In this document: positions 10,048 to 19,465 of the stretch, piece after piece
Layout of the letters: every line of letters begins with the position of its first letter
Position numbering within the stretch: position 1 is the first letter of the stretch
Source: Mercurialis annua
Taxonomy: Eukaryota; Streptophyta; Magnoliopsida; Malpighiales; Euphorbiaceae
Reading direction: 5' to 3'
Assembly: GCF_937616625.2 (NCBI RefSeq)
Contig: NC_065570.1
Coordinates: 66,801,665-66,865,664 of the forward strand
DNA length: 64,000 nt
Notes under the pieces: model-generated
The model's database searches: none
What the model was told of the DNA's origin: nothing
The model's input: only the letters and a program-made list of their open reading frames with translations
Position numbers and translations under genes: made by a program

Positions 10048-10672
10048 GAGCAAATTATTGTGAGGCTCTCTATTTGAAAATCAAATTAAATGGCCCTTCA
10101 CTTATAGTTATGTAAACAGTTAGTGGTTTTAGTTAAATTTTTATGTTTTCACTATTAAAAACGAACGAAAAGACGAAAATACCTTTTACAAAAAACACTG
10201 CCGCTTTATGAATCAAACGAAAAACACCCGACCTTTAGTGAACGGAGACGAACCCGGATTTGTTCGTCTAAGACAAACAGAGATCTCAGGCGAATAGATC
10301 TTTGTCAATTTGAGACGAACAGAGTTGGGTTCATCTGAGTTTATCTCAAATGAATAGATCGTTTGTTCATCAAGATAGGGGATGGCGCTGGTGGCGGGAG
10401 GGGGTGATAGCGCCTGTGGCACGGGTTGTCGGAAGGGGGGGAAGAAAATGAAAAGGAAAAAAGTGTCGATTGGTCTCTGACTTTTATTAAATATTAACAT
10501 GATTTAAGGGCATTTTTGGTTTTAAAATTTCATTAAGCTTTGATTATTTTTTTCTTTGATTGTGTAATTAAACGGAAAGACATTAATGGAAGCTGCTAAT
10601 CGTTAACGGAATTGAAATTGAGGGGCTATTTAGTTTGATTTCCAAACAAATAGTATCAAACTGTGAATTATG
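10048..10672. mobile_element. Mutator-like MITE with long imperfect TIRs
   Basis: The left arm reads 'caaattattgtgaggctctc', then 'aaatcaaattaaatggccc'. The reverse complement of the right arm reads 'cataattcacagtttgatac', then 'aaatcaaactaaatagcccc'. The interior includes several AGACGAAC/GTTCGTCT motifs (10245-10345) and a GC-rich block at 10380-10440, perhaps captured sequence. Related arms flank the element at 35531-35928. Target duplications were not resolved. Confidence 0.45.
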
Positions 10673-10717
10673 ACATATGTGAATGTCCATAATTATTCTA
10701 TTATTATATAACAAATG

Positions 10718-11013
10718 TTCATTTTGCCTTCTAAACTTGACATAAAATATCAAATAAGGCAAAAATCGTGGTTTTGAAATAAACAAAACCCTCAAATTTG
10801 GCAGTTTTGTTCATTTCACCCTCGAAAATGAGGTGTCAAAATATAGCTGGAGCATTATTTATAAATTTGAGCTGAGGTGGCAAATAATTATTGGACAATT
10901 TAGAGTTTAGGGTAAAATGAGTCAAAAAAGTCAAATTAATAGTTTTTTTTTCTTTTCAAAACCACGAGTTTAGCTTTAATTGATCTTTTGTGCCAAATTC
11001 AAAGAGCAAAATA
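10718..11013. mobile_element. Mutator-like MITE of about 300 bp
   Basis: The left arm is 'attttgccttctaaacttga', ending 'tcgtggttttgaaa'. The reverse complement of the right arm is 'attttgctctttgaatttgg', ending 'ctcgtggttttgaaaa'. These are imperfect TIRs of about 65 bp around a short non-coding core. No clear target duplication was found. Confidence 0.5.
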
Positions 11014-11545
11014 TTATTTTAATTCTATTTTTAAGTTATATTATTATATTTTATTCATATTATTTCATGTCATTTAAGTTTTTATATATATTAATAAAAG
11101 TTGATTTAATAAATACAAAATATTTTTAACTAAAATAAATTTGACCTTAACTAGACATGTGGAATCAATTTTAATTAACAAATCAATTTTATAATCATTT
11201 CAAAAGTTACTCTTAATACAATTGAATATTAAGTAATTTAAATAATAAACTTTCAATTTTCATGGTAAAAGGAAGTAGAAATAAGAGTGCAAAATATATA
11301 AACTCAAATACTATTATATCTCTTTACAACTTTTTTTCTTCCTTCTCGCTATAAGTTTTCTCTCTTCTTTAGGTTTTGTTGGTATTTGAGTCGGATCGTG
11401 CATGACGGATTGACCCGAATTCAATTGCATATTTGGGTTTGCATGGTTTTGCATGGAATAGGGTTGCAACCTTTAATGAAAAATTGTAACTCCATGAAAG
11501 GTGGTAACTTAATGGAAAGTTACACCTATTCATAGCACCCATTAT
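11014..11545. other. AT-rich intergenic DNA
   Basis: No gene supported. The minus-strand ORF at 11369-11605 crosses the boundary of the hAT MITE and has no recognisable motif. Confidence 0.5.
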
Positions 11546-12109
11546 TAGGGGTGAGCAAAAACCGAACCAAACCATTAATCTGATCCAAACCAACCCGAAA
11601 TTCATTTTGGTTTGGTTAAAATGGTTAAAATGGATTGGTTTGGTTTCAAATTATAAAAAAGTATGGTTTTTGGTTTTGGTTTGGTTTCAACTAGTGGTTA
11701 ACCGAACCGACCGAAAAACCGAAGTTTACAATAATATTATTTTTATTAATATTTATATATGTTTAAATAAATATAATATTTATTTATTGAAATATTTATA
11801 TAAAAATATAATATGTGTATATAGATACATATATGAAAATAAAACATATAAACTAATACACACATATAAGTAAAAATTATTATGCATAATTTTAATTATT
11901 ACGTATAATTATATATAATTTTTATCTAAATCTATATTAACCAAACCGAACCAAACCGAACCGAAACCGATGCTAAAGTTTGGTTAACCGAACCTAAATT
12001 TTACATAAATATTTGGCGTGGTTTGGTTTTTATATTTTCCCTTAAAATATGGTTTGGTTTTGGAATTTACTAAACCAAACCGAACCGAACCGAACCATGC
12101 TCACCCCTA
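11546..12109. mobile_element. hAT-type MITE
   Basis: The termini are TAGGGGTGAGC and its exact inverse complement. An exact 8-bp duplication CCCATTAT lies on both sides (11538-11545 and 12110-12117), diagnostic of hAT elements. The subterminal regions are rich in 'ggtttggtt/aaccgaacc' repeats. The core is AT-rich and non-coding. Confidence 0.9.
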
Positions 12110-12117
12110 CCCATTAT

Positions 12118-12896
12118 ATGTTTATATACACATGTAGTGATACCACATAACTAACTAATGAATCATATCTCAATTCTCTACCAAAATATATACAATTAAT
12201 AAGTACATTAGGTGGTGAAATATAAGTATTTTCCATTGTGAAAATACTTGAGACTTAGTGCATTAAATCAATCAAACTTGTGGAATCAACAAGAGGTATG
12301 TCTAGAACGATCCTATTTAATTTCCGCATATTCCAACAGGTTTGGAGGGTGAGAGGGTGATTTTTCCGATTTTAACCAAAAAATCGCCTATATTATGTCC
12401 ATATTACTCTTAAATTGTATGTTTTTTTAATAAATCTTCTATAATTTGAAATTTATTTGCACATTATTCTTGAAATGGTTTTAACCGAAAATTTACCTTC
12501 TTTCCAAACAGTATATATCTTTATTTTTTAGTTGTCTATAAGAAAATAATGTGCAAACTGTTCTCGCAAATGATTATTTTATATTTTATAAAGTGAATAT
12601 TAAAATTATACATAGTTAACACATAATCAATTTATTACACGAATGACATGACGCAACAGTTGCATTGAACAATTTTTTCAATTTCATGTTTTCATGTACA
12701 CCCCCAACATCAGTAGAGACCAGAGAGCTGCATTCCCTTTCTACATTTCACCGATAAAAAGGAATAATGATTCTTTTTAGGTTAATTGATTTTAAAAGAG
12801 CAAACATATAGCAAAAGTTTCTATTATGTATCAATTTTTAAAATGTTTTCATTATGGTTCAAATTGTATTATATTATTTCAAAAATATTTAAGATA
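12118..12896. other. AT-rich intergenic DNA
   Basis: No gene supported. The segment from about 12797 reads into the left half of the element interrupted by the Tat-type retrotransposon. Confidence 0.5.
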
Positions 12897-12998
12897 GAAA
12901 AAGGTCAAACCCTCAAAAAATACCAAATTTTTGCTATTTTTGTCAGTTATGACTATAGCTGACCATACCTTTCAAAATTTACAAATATAATCCGTTTT
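12897..12998. repeat. Left arm of an inverted-repeat element split by the retrotransposon
   Basis: The sequence from 'caaaaaataccaaa' through 'atttttgtcagtta' and 'tttcaaaatttacaaatata' to 'atccgtttt' is mirrored in inverse complement at 23425-23512, with a small indel. Both arms lie just outside the retrotransposon target duplication, so the retrotransposon sits near the centre of an older MITE. Confidence 0.75.
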
Positions 12999-13004
12999 TA
13001 TATA

Positions 13005-13462
13005 TGATACCGACCTAATAATATTCGAACTCCAGGCATCGCCTAACAAATGCTATGCTCGCCCAACGGGTCTCCAAATCTCCCATCGCCCATGTCTGTC
13101 TCGGGCGGACTCCTCCAGGTCTGCCATCCAGGCGACCTCATCCACTCTGTTTCCTGACACCCACTACCCGGGATAATCGGGAACGTGCCTTCACCATTAT
13201 CAATAATCGTGGGACAAACCCACGATTTACCAGATAACCACCGCCTTAAAATCATTATAAAAGGAAGCCACTGAATGCCGAGAAGGGTAAGCACAAATCA
13301 GACTTAAATACTCTTACACTCATTTACCTACCAAAAAACACTCTCTGACTTAAGCATCGGAGTGGCTTTCAGGCTGAGCAGGCCTGAGGTCCTTTGAGCT
13401 TATATTTGTTACTTGTGCAGGAAAAGCAGTACAGGCGACCCTTGGAAGATCGACCTGTATCA
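13005..13462 (+). repeat. 5' LTR
   Basis: Starts TGATACCGACC and ends CGACCTGTATCA. A TATAAAAG box lies at 13256-13263, likely driving the genomic RNA. A perfect 9-bp hairpin AATCGTGGG/CCCACGATT with a 5-base loop lies 28 bp upstream of the box (13205-13227). Identical in length to the 3' LTR, with one base difference. Confidence 0.95.
13256..13263 (+). promoter_or_regulatory. LTR TATA box
   Basis: TATAAAAG, in sense orientation, about 200 bp before the LTR end. It is the only good TATA match in the sense strand of the LTR, so this is the likely core promoter for gag-pol RNA. The same box is present in the 3' LTR at the equivalent offset. Confidence 0.6.
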
Positions 13463-13480
13463 TTTGGTGCGGTGAGCGTG
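13463..13480 (+). other. Putative primer-binding site
   Basis: The sequence TTTGGTGCGGTGAGCG begins at the base after the LTR, where the tRNA primer site belongs. It has the TGG(T/C)G start usual for plant elements. I did not assign the tRNA. Confidence 0.5.
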
Positions 13481-13537
13481 GAACTTATTAGTTTCGTCGT
13501 TCCTTTTAGATACTTTTCAGAATTCGCTTTTTCAAGA

Positions 13538-16500
13538 ATGGATCCCCCAGGAGATAATACTCTACCAGCCACCAACCGAGAAGACAGGGAAACAGAACCA
13601 CCGGCCCTAAACCTGTTTCCCCCAACCAGCGAAGAAGGAGAAACCAGCGACCCCCTGGCAATAAGACAGACGATACCTCCGATAGCCATAGCACCTGATG
13701 GAGAGCCAATCAACAACCAAGCAATGTTCAAGGCTTTCCTAGAAATCACCAGTCTACTCAAAGACATCAAACAGAGTATCTCGTTAAAACCGCCAGAGCA
13801 GGGATCAGCAAAATCACCAGTACAGAAGTTAACCTCAACCATGGACAAGGGAAAAGAACCGATGCGAGAGGAAGATGCCCCTGAAAATTCCACACGGAAA
13901 CAAAATGCCCCCATCATAATTCCAGACGAAGAACGTTGGATGGATGAACAACACACCCTCAAAGGCGGAGAAGAGCATCTGGAGGAAAAAGTCCGTCAAG
14001 TCATGAGCAGGCTTGGAATAAGATGTGAAGACGTGGACATCTCTCTTCGAAGTGACTCACCACTCGCAGATTTCATCATCTCTCACGAGTTCCCTACAAA
14101 GTTCAGATACCCCCCAAATTTGGAGTCATACGATGGAACAGGCTGTCCCAAGAGCCATATTCACAAATTCCAAGCGGTGATCAATGTTCAGACAAACTTG
14201 GATCACGTACTATGCAAACTTTTTCCTACTACCTTAAAAGGTCTGGCGCAGGAATGGTACCAGAGTTTAAAGCCAGGATCAGTGCTGACGTTCAAACAAT
14301 TCTCAGGACTATTCCAGGCTAGATTCGTAGCATGCATCCCTCAAAAGAAGCTATCCACAGATCTGCTGGCCATCATGCAATGGGAAGGAGAGACACTCAG
14401 GAAGTATGTAGAAAGATTCAATAAGGAGGCGATGCAGATAGAAGACCTGAGCCAGGAGATCGCCTACACAGCATTACTCAATGGAACTACCAACTCCGAC
14501 CTACGAAAGGAATTATTGGCTAAATCGCCAAAATCATTTACCACACTGATGACCATCGCACATACACAGATCAGAGTGGATGATGGCCAGAGAGAGATAG
14601 AGAATCGCCTCGGACGGGCAGAAGAACGAACGTTTGCAGAAAGAAGAAATGGGGACAGGTCGCCCATAGGAAAGAGGTTCGGAGAAAAAGGCAACGACCA
14701 TTTCAGAAATAAAAGAAAAAAAGACGAAGATAGGCGATATACGCCCCTGAACACGACCAGAACCAACGTACTGTTTTGGGTAAAAGACAGCCGAGAGAAG
14801 GTCAGATGGCCAAGGAAGATGAACGCTGCGTCAGCCAGCAAAAGAGACAATAGCAAATACTGTGAATTTCACAGAGACAACGGCCACACCACAGATGAAT
14901 GCTGGCACTTGAAGGAGGAAATAGAGAAGCTGATAGAAAGGGGATCCCTTTCCCAGTTCGTAAAAAGGGACACCGAAGTCAGAGAAACGGAATCAGAAAG
15001 AAAGAAAGAGCGGAAAGAAGAAATCACCAGAAGACCCAGACCAGAGCCAGCAGGCGTGGTTAACGTAATAATGGGCGGATCGACCGGAGGAGACAGCAAT
15101 ACTACAAGGAAGAAAGCTGCAAGAACAGTCTACTCGGTTAGCCCGGGTGCACCGAATGCTAAGAAATTCAGAAGTGTATCTTTTTCGGAGGTCGATAGTC
15201 ATGGCTTATCAGTCCCCCATGAGGACGCCCTAGTTGTCAAGGGGCGACTCAACAATTTCGAGGTTTCTCGGATGCTCGTAGACACGGGAAGTTCGGTAAA
15301 CATGATTACGATGGAGGTGTTCGGCAGAATTGGACTCAAGAAAGAAAATTTGACACATGTCTCTACTCCACTAGTGGGACTAGGAGGCAAATCTGTACAG
15401 GTGGAAGGATCACTGGAAATAAGCATCCAACTGGGGGATGGAGAGATCTACAAAGAGATCCGAGCAGAATTCATGGTGGTCAATATGGATTTCGCATACA
15501 ACGCAATTCTCGGAAGGCCACTCTTGCACGATACATGCGCATCCATTTGCATGAGGTACCTACTAATGAAAATCCCAACCAGAGAAGGCGATGCCGAAGT
15601 CAGAGGATGCCAAAAGTCAGCCAGAGAAGCATACTTTACAGCTCTCAGGAAAGTACATATAACTTTGCCAGTACTAACAATGGAACCTCCAGAGAAGAAG
15701 GAAAGGGCGGAGCATTATGGGCGAACTGAGAAAATCGAATTATCCCCAGGAAAGGAGATAGAAGTGGGAGATGAGCTAGAAGAAGAAATCAAGCGATCTC
15801 TGACCGAAAACCTCAGATCGCTTGGAGACTCCTTTGCCTGGACAACAGACGAATTGATCGGAGTAGACCCGGACGTCATATGTCATCGGTTAAACATAGC
15901 GACTGACGCGAAGGCAGTGATACAAAAGAAGAGAAGGCACTCGCCCGAAAAACAACTCGCCATCGCAGAAGAGGTCGCCCGGTTAAAAGCAGCAAACGTA
16001 ATCAGAGATGCCTATTACCCGAAGTGGGTAGCAAATGTGGTGATGGTAAAAAAGTCCAATGGCACTTACCGAATGTGCGTGGACTTCACAGATCTGAATA
16101 AAGCATGTCCCAAAGATAGTTTCCCACTTCCACACATTGATCAGTTAGTAGACTCCACAGCAGGTCACGCCCTCTATACATTCCTAGATGCCAAGGCGGG
16201 ATATCACCAGATACCTATGGCACCGGAAGATCAGGAGAAGACGGCCTTCATAACGGACCAGGGATTATTTTGTTACAAGATGATGCCCTTCGGTCTGAAG
16301 AACGCAGGAGCCACATATCAGCGGCTGGTGAACTCGATATTCAGAGATCAGATAGGAAAACACATGGAAGTTTATGTGGATGACATGATTATCAAGAGCA
16401 TCCGAGCTGAAGACCACCCAAAAGATGTGAAGATAGTCCTGGAGACACTAAAGAGATACCAGCTAAAACTCAATCCGGAAAAGTGTGTATTCGGAGTACC

Positions 16501-18925
16501 GGCAGGCAAGTTCTTGGGGTACATGGTCTCTCAGAGGGGTATCGAGGCTAACCCAGATAAAATCGAAGCGGTCTTAAGAATGACACCGCCACGGAGCATA
16601 CATGAAGTCCAGAAGCTCAACGGCCGGGTCACGGCTCTAGGTCGGTTCATGTCCTGCTCGGCAAAACGATGCCTGCCTTTCTTCAAAACCCTGAAACAGA
16701 TCAAGAACTTCACATGGACCGCAGAATGCCAGCAGGCGTTTGAAGAATTGAAAAGCTTCCTGTCCTCGCCCCCACTGTTGGCGAGACCGGATCCGGGCGA
16801 CGTGTTATATTTATACATCTCCTGCTCTGACGAAACAATAGCAGGAGTATTGGTGTCGGAAAAAGGAGGCGAACAATACCCGATCTACTACATTAGCAAA
16901 GTACTCAGAGATGCGGAGCTGAGATACCCGAAGTTGGAGAAGCTGGCGCTATGCGTATACACCGCCACCATCAAGCTCCGACATTACTTCGAAGGGCACC
17001 AAGTCATTGTACGGACCGACCAACCATTACGAAAAATCCTCCAGAAGGCAGAGACAAGTGGACGCATAGCAGAATGGGCCGTCAAAATAGGAAGTCTGGG
17101 CGTTATCTATGAAGCTCGGAAAGCACTGAAAGCTCAAGCACTAGCCGACTTCTTCGCTGAATTAACATTCAAAGAACCCATGGAGGACAAAGCGACTCCC
17201 TGGGAGATGCACGTCGATGGGGCAGTTTGCGGAGAAGGAGCAGGCATCGGAGTCGTGCTCAAAGGACCAGGAAGAATCCAAATGGAATACTCAGCAAGAC
17301 TCGAATTTCCAGCTTCCAACAATGTGGCGGAATATGAGGCGCTGATAACAGGGTTGCAATTATGCGAAGAGCTCAACATCTCCGAAGTCCAGATCTGCAG
17401 TGATTCACAGCTGGTTGTGAACCAAGTCTCGGGGAACTTCGAAGTAAAGGAAGCTACGTTGAAGAAGTACGCCAAGCAGGCCAAAACCTTCTTTGCCGAT
17501 AATGGGCGATCCTGGTCGCTACAGCAAATACCCAGAGCAATGAATGGAAGATCAGACGAATTGGCAAAGTGGGCAGCAACAAAGAATTACGACTCGATGA
17601 GAAACATTCCTCATGAAATCAAACGACAACCTAGCTTTCAAGAAGAAATTGAGGAGGGCGAAGTACTGATGGTAGAAGGGGAAGAAACCTGGATGTCCCC
17701 CCTCACAGCATACCTGGCTAATGGAATACTCCCCGAGGATAAGAAGGAAGCCAAAAGGATAGTGATACTCTCATCAAAGTTCGGAATATACAACGACCAG
17801 CTGTACAAACGGTCATTCACCCATCCCTGGCTAAGATGTGTGAACAAAGAAGAAGGGGAGTACATCATAAAAGAATTACATGAGGGGACCTGCGGAGCAC
17901 ATGATGGAGCATCAACACTGGTCAGGAAAGCACTACTACAAGGCTATTATTGGCCCACGATGAAAGAACAAGCTACAACGCTAGTAAGGGGATGTTGGCC
18001 TTGCCAGCAACATGCCTTGGTACCAAGAAAGCAAGCTTCAGAAATGAAACCCATCGGCAGTGCATGGCCGTTCGCCCAGTGGGGTATGGACATCCTGGGA
18101 CCTCTCCCTTTGGCCACAGGACAACGGAAGTTCCTGGTAGTGGCAATCGACCACTTCACCAAGTGGATAGAGGCAGAACCACTGGCAAAGATCACCCAAC
18201 AACGCATAACTAACTTTTTCTTTAGATCTATCTTGTGCAGGTTTGGAATACCGAAGGTGCTGATCACAGACAACGGAAAGCAGTTCGACTCAGCAAAGTT
18301 TAGAAAGTTTTGTGCCGAGTATCAGATCGACCTAAGGTTCACTTCGGTTTACCATCCACAATCGAATGGGCAAACCGAAGTGGCCAACAGAATCCTACTG
18401 GCCGGACTAAAAAGAAGACTAGACGAGTGCAAAGGAAGATGGGTAGAAGAACTCTACAGTGTCCTATGGAACTACCGTACCACCCCTAGAGAATCAACGG
18501 GCGAAACTCCATTCGCCCTAGCCTATGGAACGGAGGCTGTAATTCCTGTAGAGATCGGCGCACCCACGCCAAGGACAGAAGACAACCAGCTAAACCTAGA
18601 AGAAAACGAAGAAGAGCTCAGGAACAATCTAGATCTCCTGGTTGAAAAAATCAACAGATCAGACATCAGGATGGAAGCCTACAGACAAAAGATGGCCAAA
18701 CATTTCAACAGCCATGTAAAGAAAAGAAAGTTCAAACTAGGCGACCTAGTCATGCGAAAAACCGAAGTCAAAAAAGGAGAAGCAGGAAGCGGAAAACTGC
18801 AGCCAAACTGGGAAGGACCTTACACCATCAGCGAGGTCATCAAAGAAGGAACATTTAAACTCACCAACTCCATGGGAAGAATCATACCAAGGACATGGAA
18901 CGCCAACAACTTGAGAAAAATTTAG
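13538..18925 (+). CDS. gag-pol: Tat-type gag-pol polyprotein
   Basis: The start MDPPGDNT is chosen as the first ATG after the LTR and primer site; the frame stays open back into the LTR (13394). The 1795-residue product has, in order: a gag domain (QEWYQSLKPGS... region), a CX2HX4HX4C zinc knuckle at C442-C455, aspartic protease with DTGSS at 582, reverse transcriptase with YVDD at 946-949, and a degenerate gypsy RNase H whose usual first Asp region reads YLYISCSDE. A second RNase H begins MHVDGAVCGEGAGIG (D1227). Integrase has a terminal CWPC zinc motif and D1518, D1578, E1614 (D-x35-E). No stop or frameshift breaks the frame, so the element may be autonomous for reverse transcription and integration. 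No chromodomain is present; the C-terminus ends shortly after integrase. Confidence 0.95.
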   Translation: MDPPGDNTLPATNREDRETEPPALNLFPPTSEEGETSDPLAIRQTIPPIAIAPDGEPINNQAMFKAFLEITSLLKDIKQSISLKPPEQGSAKSPVQKLTSTMDKGKEPMREEDAPENSTRKQNAPIIIPDEERWMDEQHTLKGGEEHLEEKVRQVMSRLGIRCEDVDISLRSDSPLADFIISHEFPTKFRYPPNLESYDGTGCPKSHIHKFQAVINVQTNLDHVLCKLFPTTLKGLAQEWYQSLKPGSVLTFKQFSGLFQARFVACIPQKKLSTDLLAIMQWEGETLRKYVERFNKEAMQIEDLSQEIAYTALLNGTTNSDLRKELLAKSPKSFTTLMTIAHTQIRVDDGQREIENRLGRAEERTFAERRNGDRSPIGKRFGEKGNDHFRNKRKKDEDRRYTPLNTTRTNVLFWVKDSREKVRWPRKMNAASASKRDNSKYCEFHRDNGHTTDECWHLKEEIEKLIERGSLSQFVKRDTEVRETESERKKERKEEITRRPRPEPAGVVNVIMGGSTGGDSNTTRKKAARTVYSVSPGAPNAKKFRSVSFSEVDSHGLSVPHEDALVVKGRLNNFEVSRMLVDTGSSVNMITMEVFGRIGLKKENLTHVSTPLVGLGGKSVQVEGSLEISIQLGDGEIYKEIRAEFMVVNMDFAYNAILGRPLLHDTCASICMRYLLMKIPTREGDAEVRGCQKSAREAYFTALRKVHITLPVLTMEPPEKKERAEHYGRTEKIELSPGKEIEVGDELEEEIKRSLTENLRSLGDSFAWTTDELIGVDPDVICHRLNIATDAKAVIQKKRRHSPEKQLAIAEEVARLKAANVIRDAYYPKWVANVVMVKKSNGTYRMCVDFTDLNKACPKDSFPLPHIDQLVDSTAGHALYTFLDAKAGYHQIPMAPEDQEKTAFITDQGLFCYKMMPFGLKNAGATYQRLVNSIFRDQIGKHMEVYVDDMIIKSIRAEDHPKDVKIVLETLKRYQLKLNPEKCVFGVPAGKFLGYMVSQRGIEANPDKIEAVLRMTPPRSIHEVQKLNGRVTALGRFMSCSAKRCLPFFKTLKQIKNFTWTAECQQAFEELKSFLSSPPLLARPDPGDVLYLYISCSDETIAGVLVSEKGGEQYPIYYISKVLRDAELRYPKLEKLALCVYTATIKLRHYFEGHQVIVRTDQPLRKILQKAETSGRIAEWAVKIGSLGVIYEARKALKAQALADFFAELTFKEPMEDKATPWEMHVDGAVCGEGAGIGVVLKGPGRIQMEYSARLEFPASNNVAEYEALITGLQLCEELNISEVQICSDSQLVVNQVSGNFEVKEATLKKYAKQAKTFFADNGRSWSLQQIPRAMNGRSDELAKWAATKNYDSMRNIPHEIKRQPSFQEEIEEGEVLMVEGEETWMSPLTAYLANGILPEDKKEAKRIVILSSKFGIYNDQLYKRSFTHPWLRCVNKEEGEYIIKELHEGTCGAHDGASTLVRKALLQGYYWPTMKEQATTLVRGCWPCQQHALVPRKQASEMKPIGSAWPFAQWGMDILGPLPLATGQRKFLVVAIDHFTKWIEAEPLAKITQQRITNFFFRSILCRFGIPKVLITDNGKQFDSAKFRKFCAEYQIDLRFTSVYHPQSNGQTEVANRILLAGLKRRLDECKGRWVEELYSVLWNYRTTPRESTGETPFALAYGTEAVIPVEIGAPTPRTEDNQLNLEENEEELRNNLDLLVEKINRSDIRMEAYRQKMAKHFNSHVKKRKFKLGDLVMRKTEVKKGEAGSGKLQPNWEGPYTISEVIKEGTFKLTNSMGRIIPRTWNANNLRKI

Positions 18926-18983
18926 TCACAATGGGTCGCCCTCAGATATGATTAGTTATTCCTTAAGAAGTAACATAATTAGT

Positions 18984-19110
18984 CAAGCGATGTTTAGTTT
19001 CAATATTGTATTTCAATTCCTCCAAGTGATGTTTAATCACAGCATTATGTTTCAATTTCTACAAGTCATATTTCATCACATTATTGTATTTGAATTTATG
19101 CAAGTATTTT
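18984..19110 (+). repeat. 39-bp tandem repeat after pol
   Basis: Four occurrences of 'caag(t/c)' start exactly 39 bp apart, at 18984, 19023, 19062 and 19101. The first three are followed by similar 'atgttta..ttcaa.att.tattt' text. Short tandem repeats in the 3' untranslated part are common in Tat-type elements. No protein reading is supported. Confidence 0.8.
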
Positions 19111-19465
19111 AATTTACCCTTGCCCGGACAAGGAATTTCCACAGATATCGTCTCTTTACCATAGTTACCTGATTACTTAAAATATTTCCGAAGAGGAGAA
19201 CTGACGAGTTCATTCCCAAAAAAGGAAAATACACAGTTAAAATATATATCGCCTAAAATAAAGAGAACAAAAATAAAGAAGGCAAGAAAATTTATATATT
19301 TTCTCAAAAAAAAAGATATATATTTAAAAGAGGACGAATGCCTCACAAAAATTACAAAGGAAAATAAAATTCCTAACAAAAGAAAATATACAAATGTACA
19401 AAGTACATAACAAAAAAAAAAAAAGAAAGGAAAATTCTTCCTATACAAAAACAAAAAAGAAGAAT
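19111..19465. other. Purine-rich non-coding spacer between the repeat and the antisense gene
   Basis: AT-rich with several A runs. It would be the 3' untranslated region and terminator side of the antisense gene. No clear ORF. Confidence 0.5.

Noticed and set aside
10213..10500. 95-codon minus-strand ORF with Pro-rich stretch
   Set aside because: Lies inside the Mutator-like MITE; no recognisable domain, probably part of captured or low-complexity DNA.
13043..13294. 83-codon minus-strand ORF, duplicated exactly at 22816-23067
   Set aside because: It lies wholly inside the LTR and appears twice only because the LTRs are near identical; no protein features.
14464..18273. Several minus-strand ORFs of 75-130 codons inside gag-pol
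   Set aside because: Shadow frames of the strongly supported sense polyprotein; no splice structure or motifs, unlike the antisense gene further downstream.
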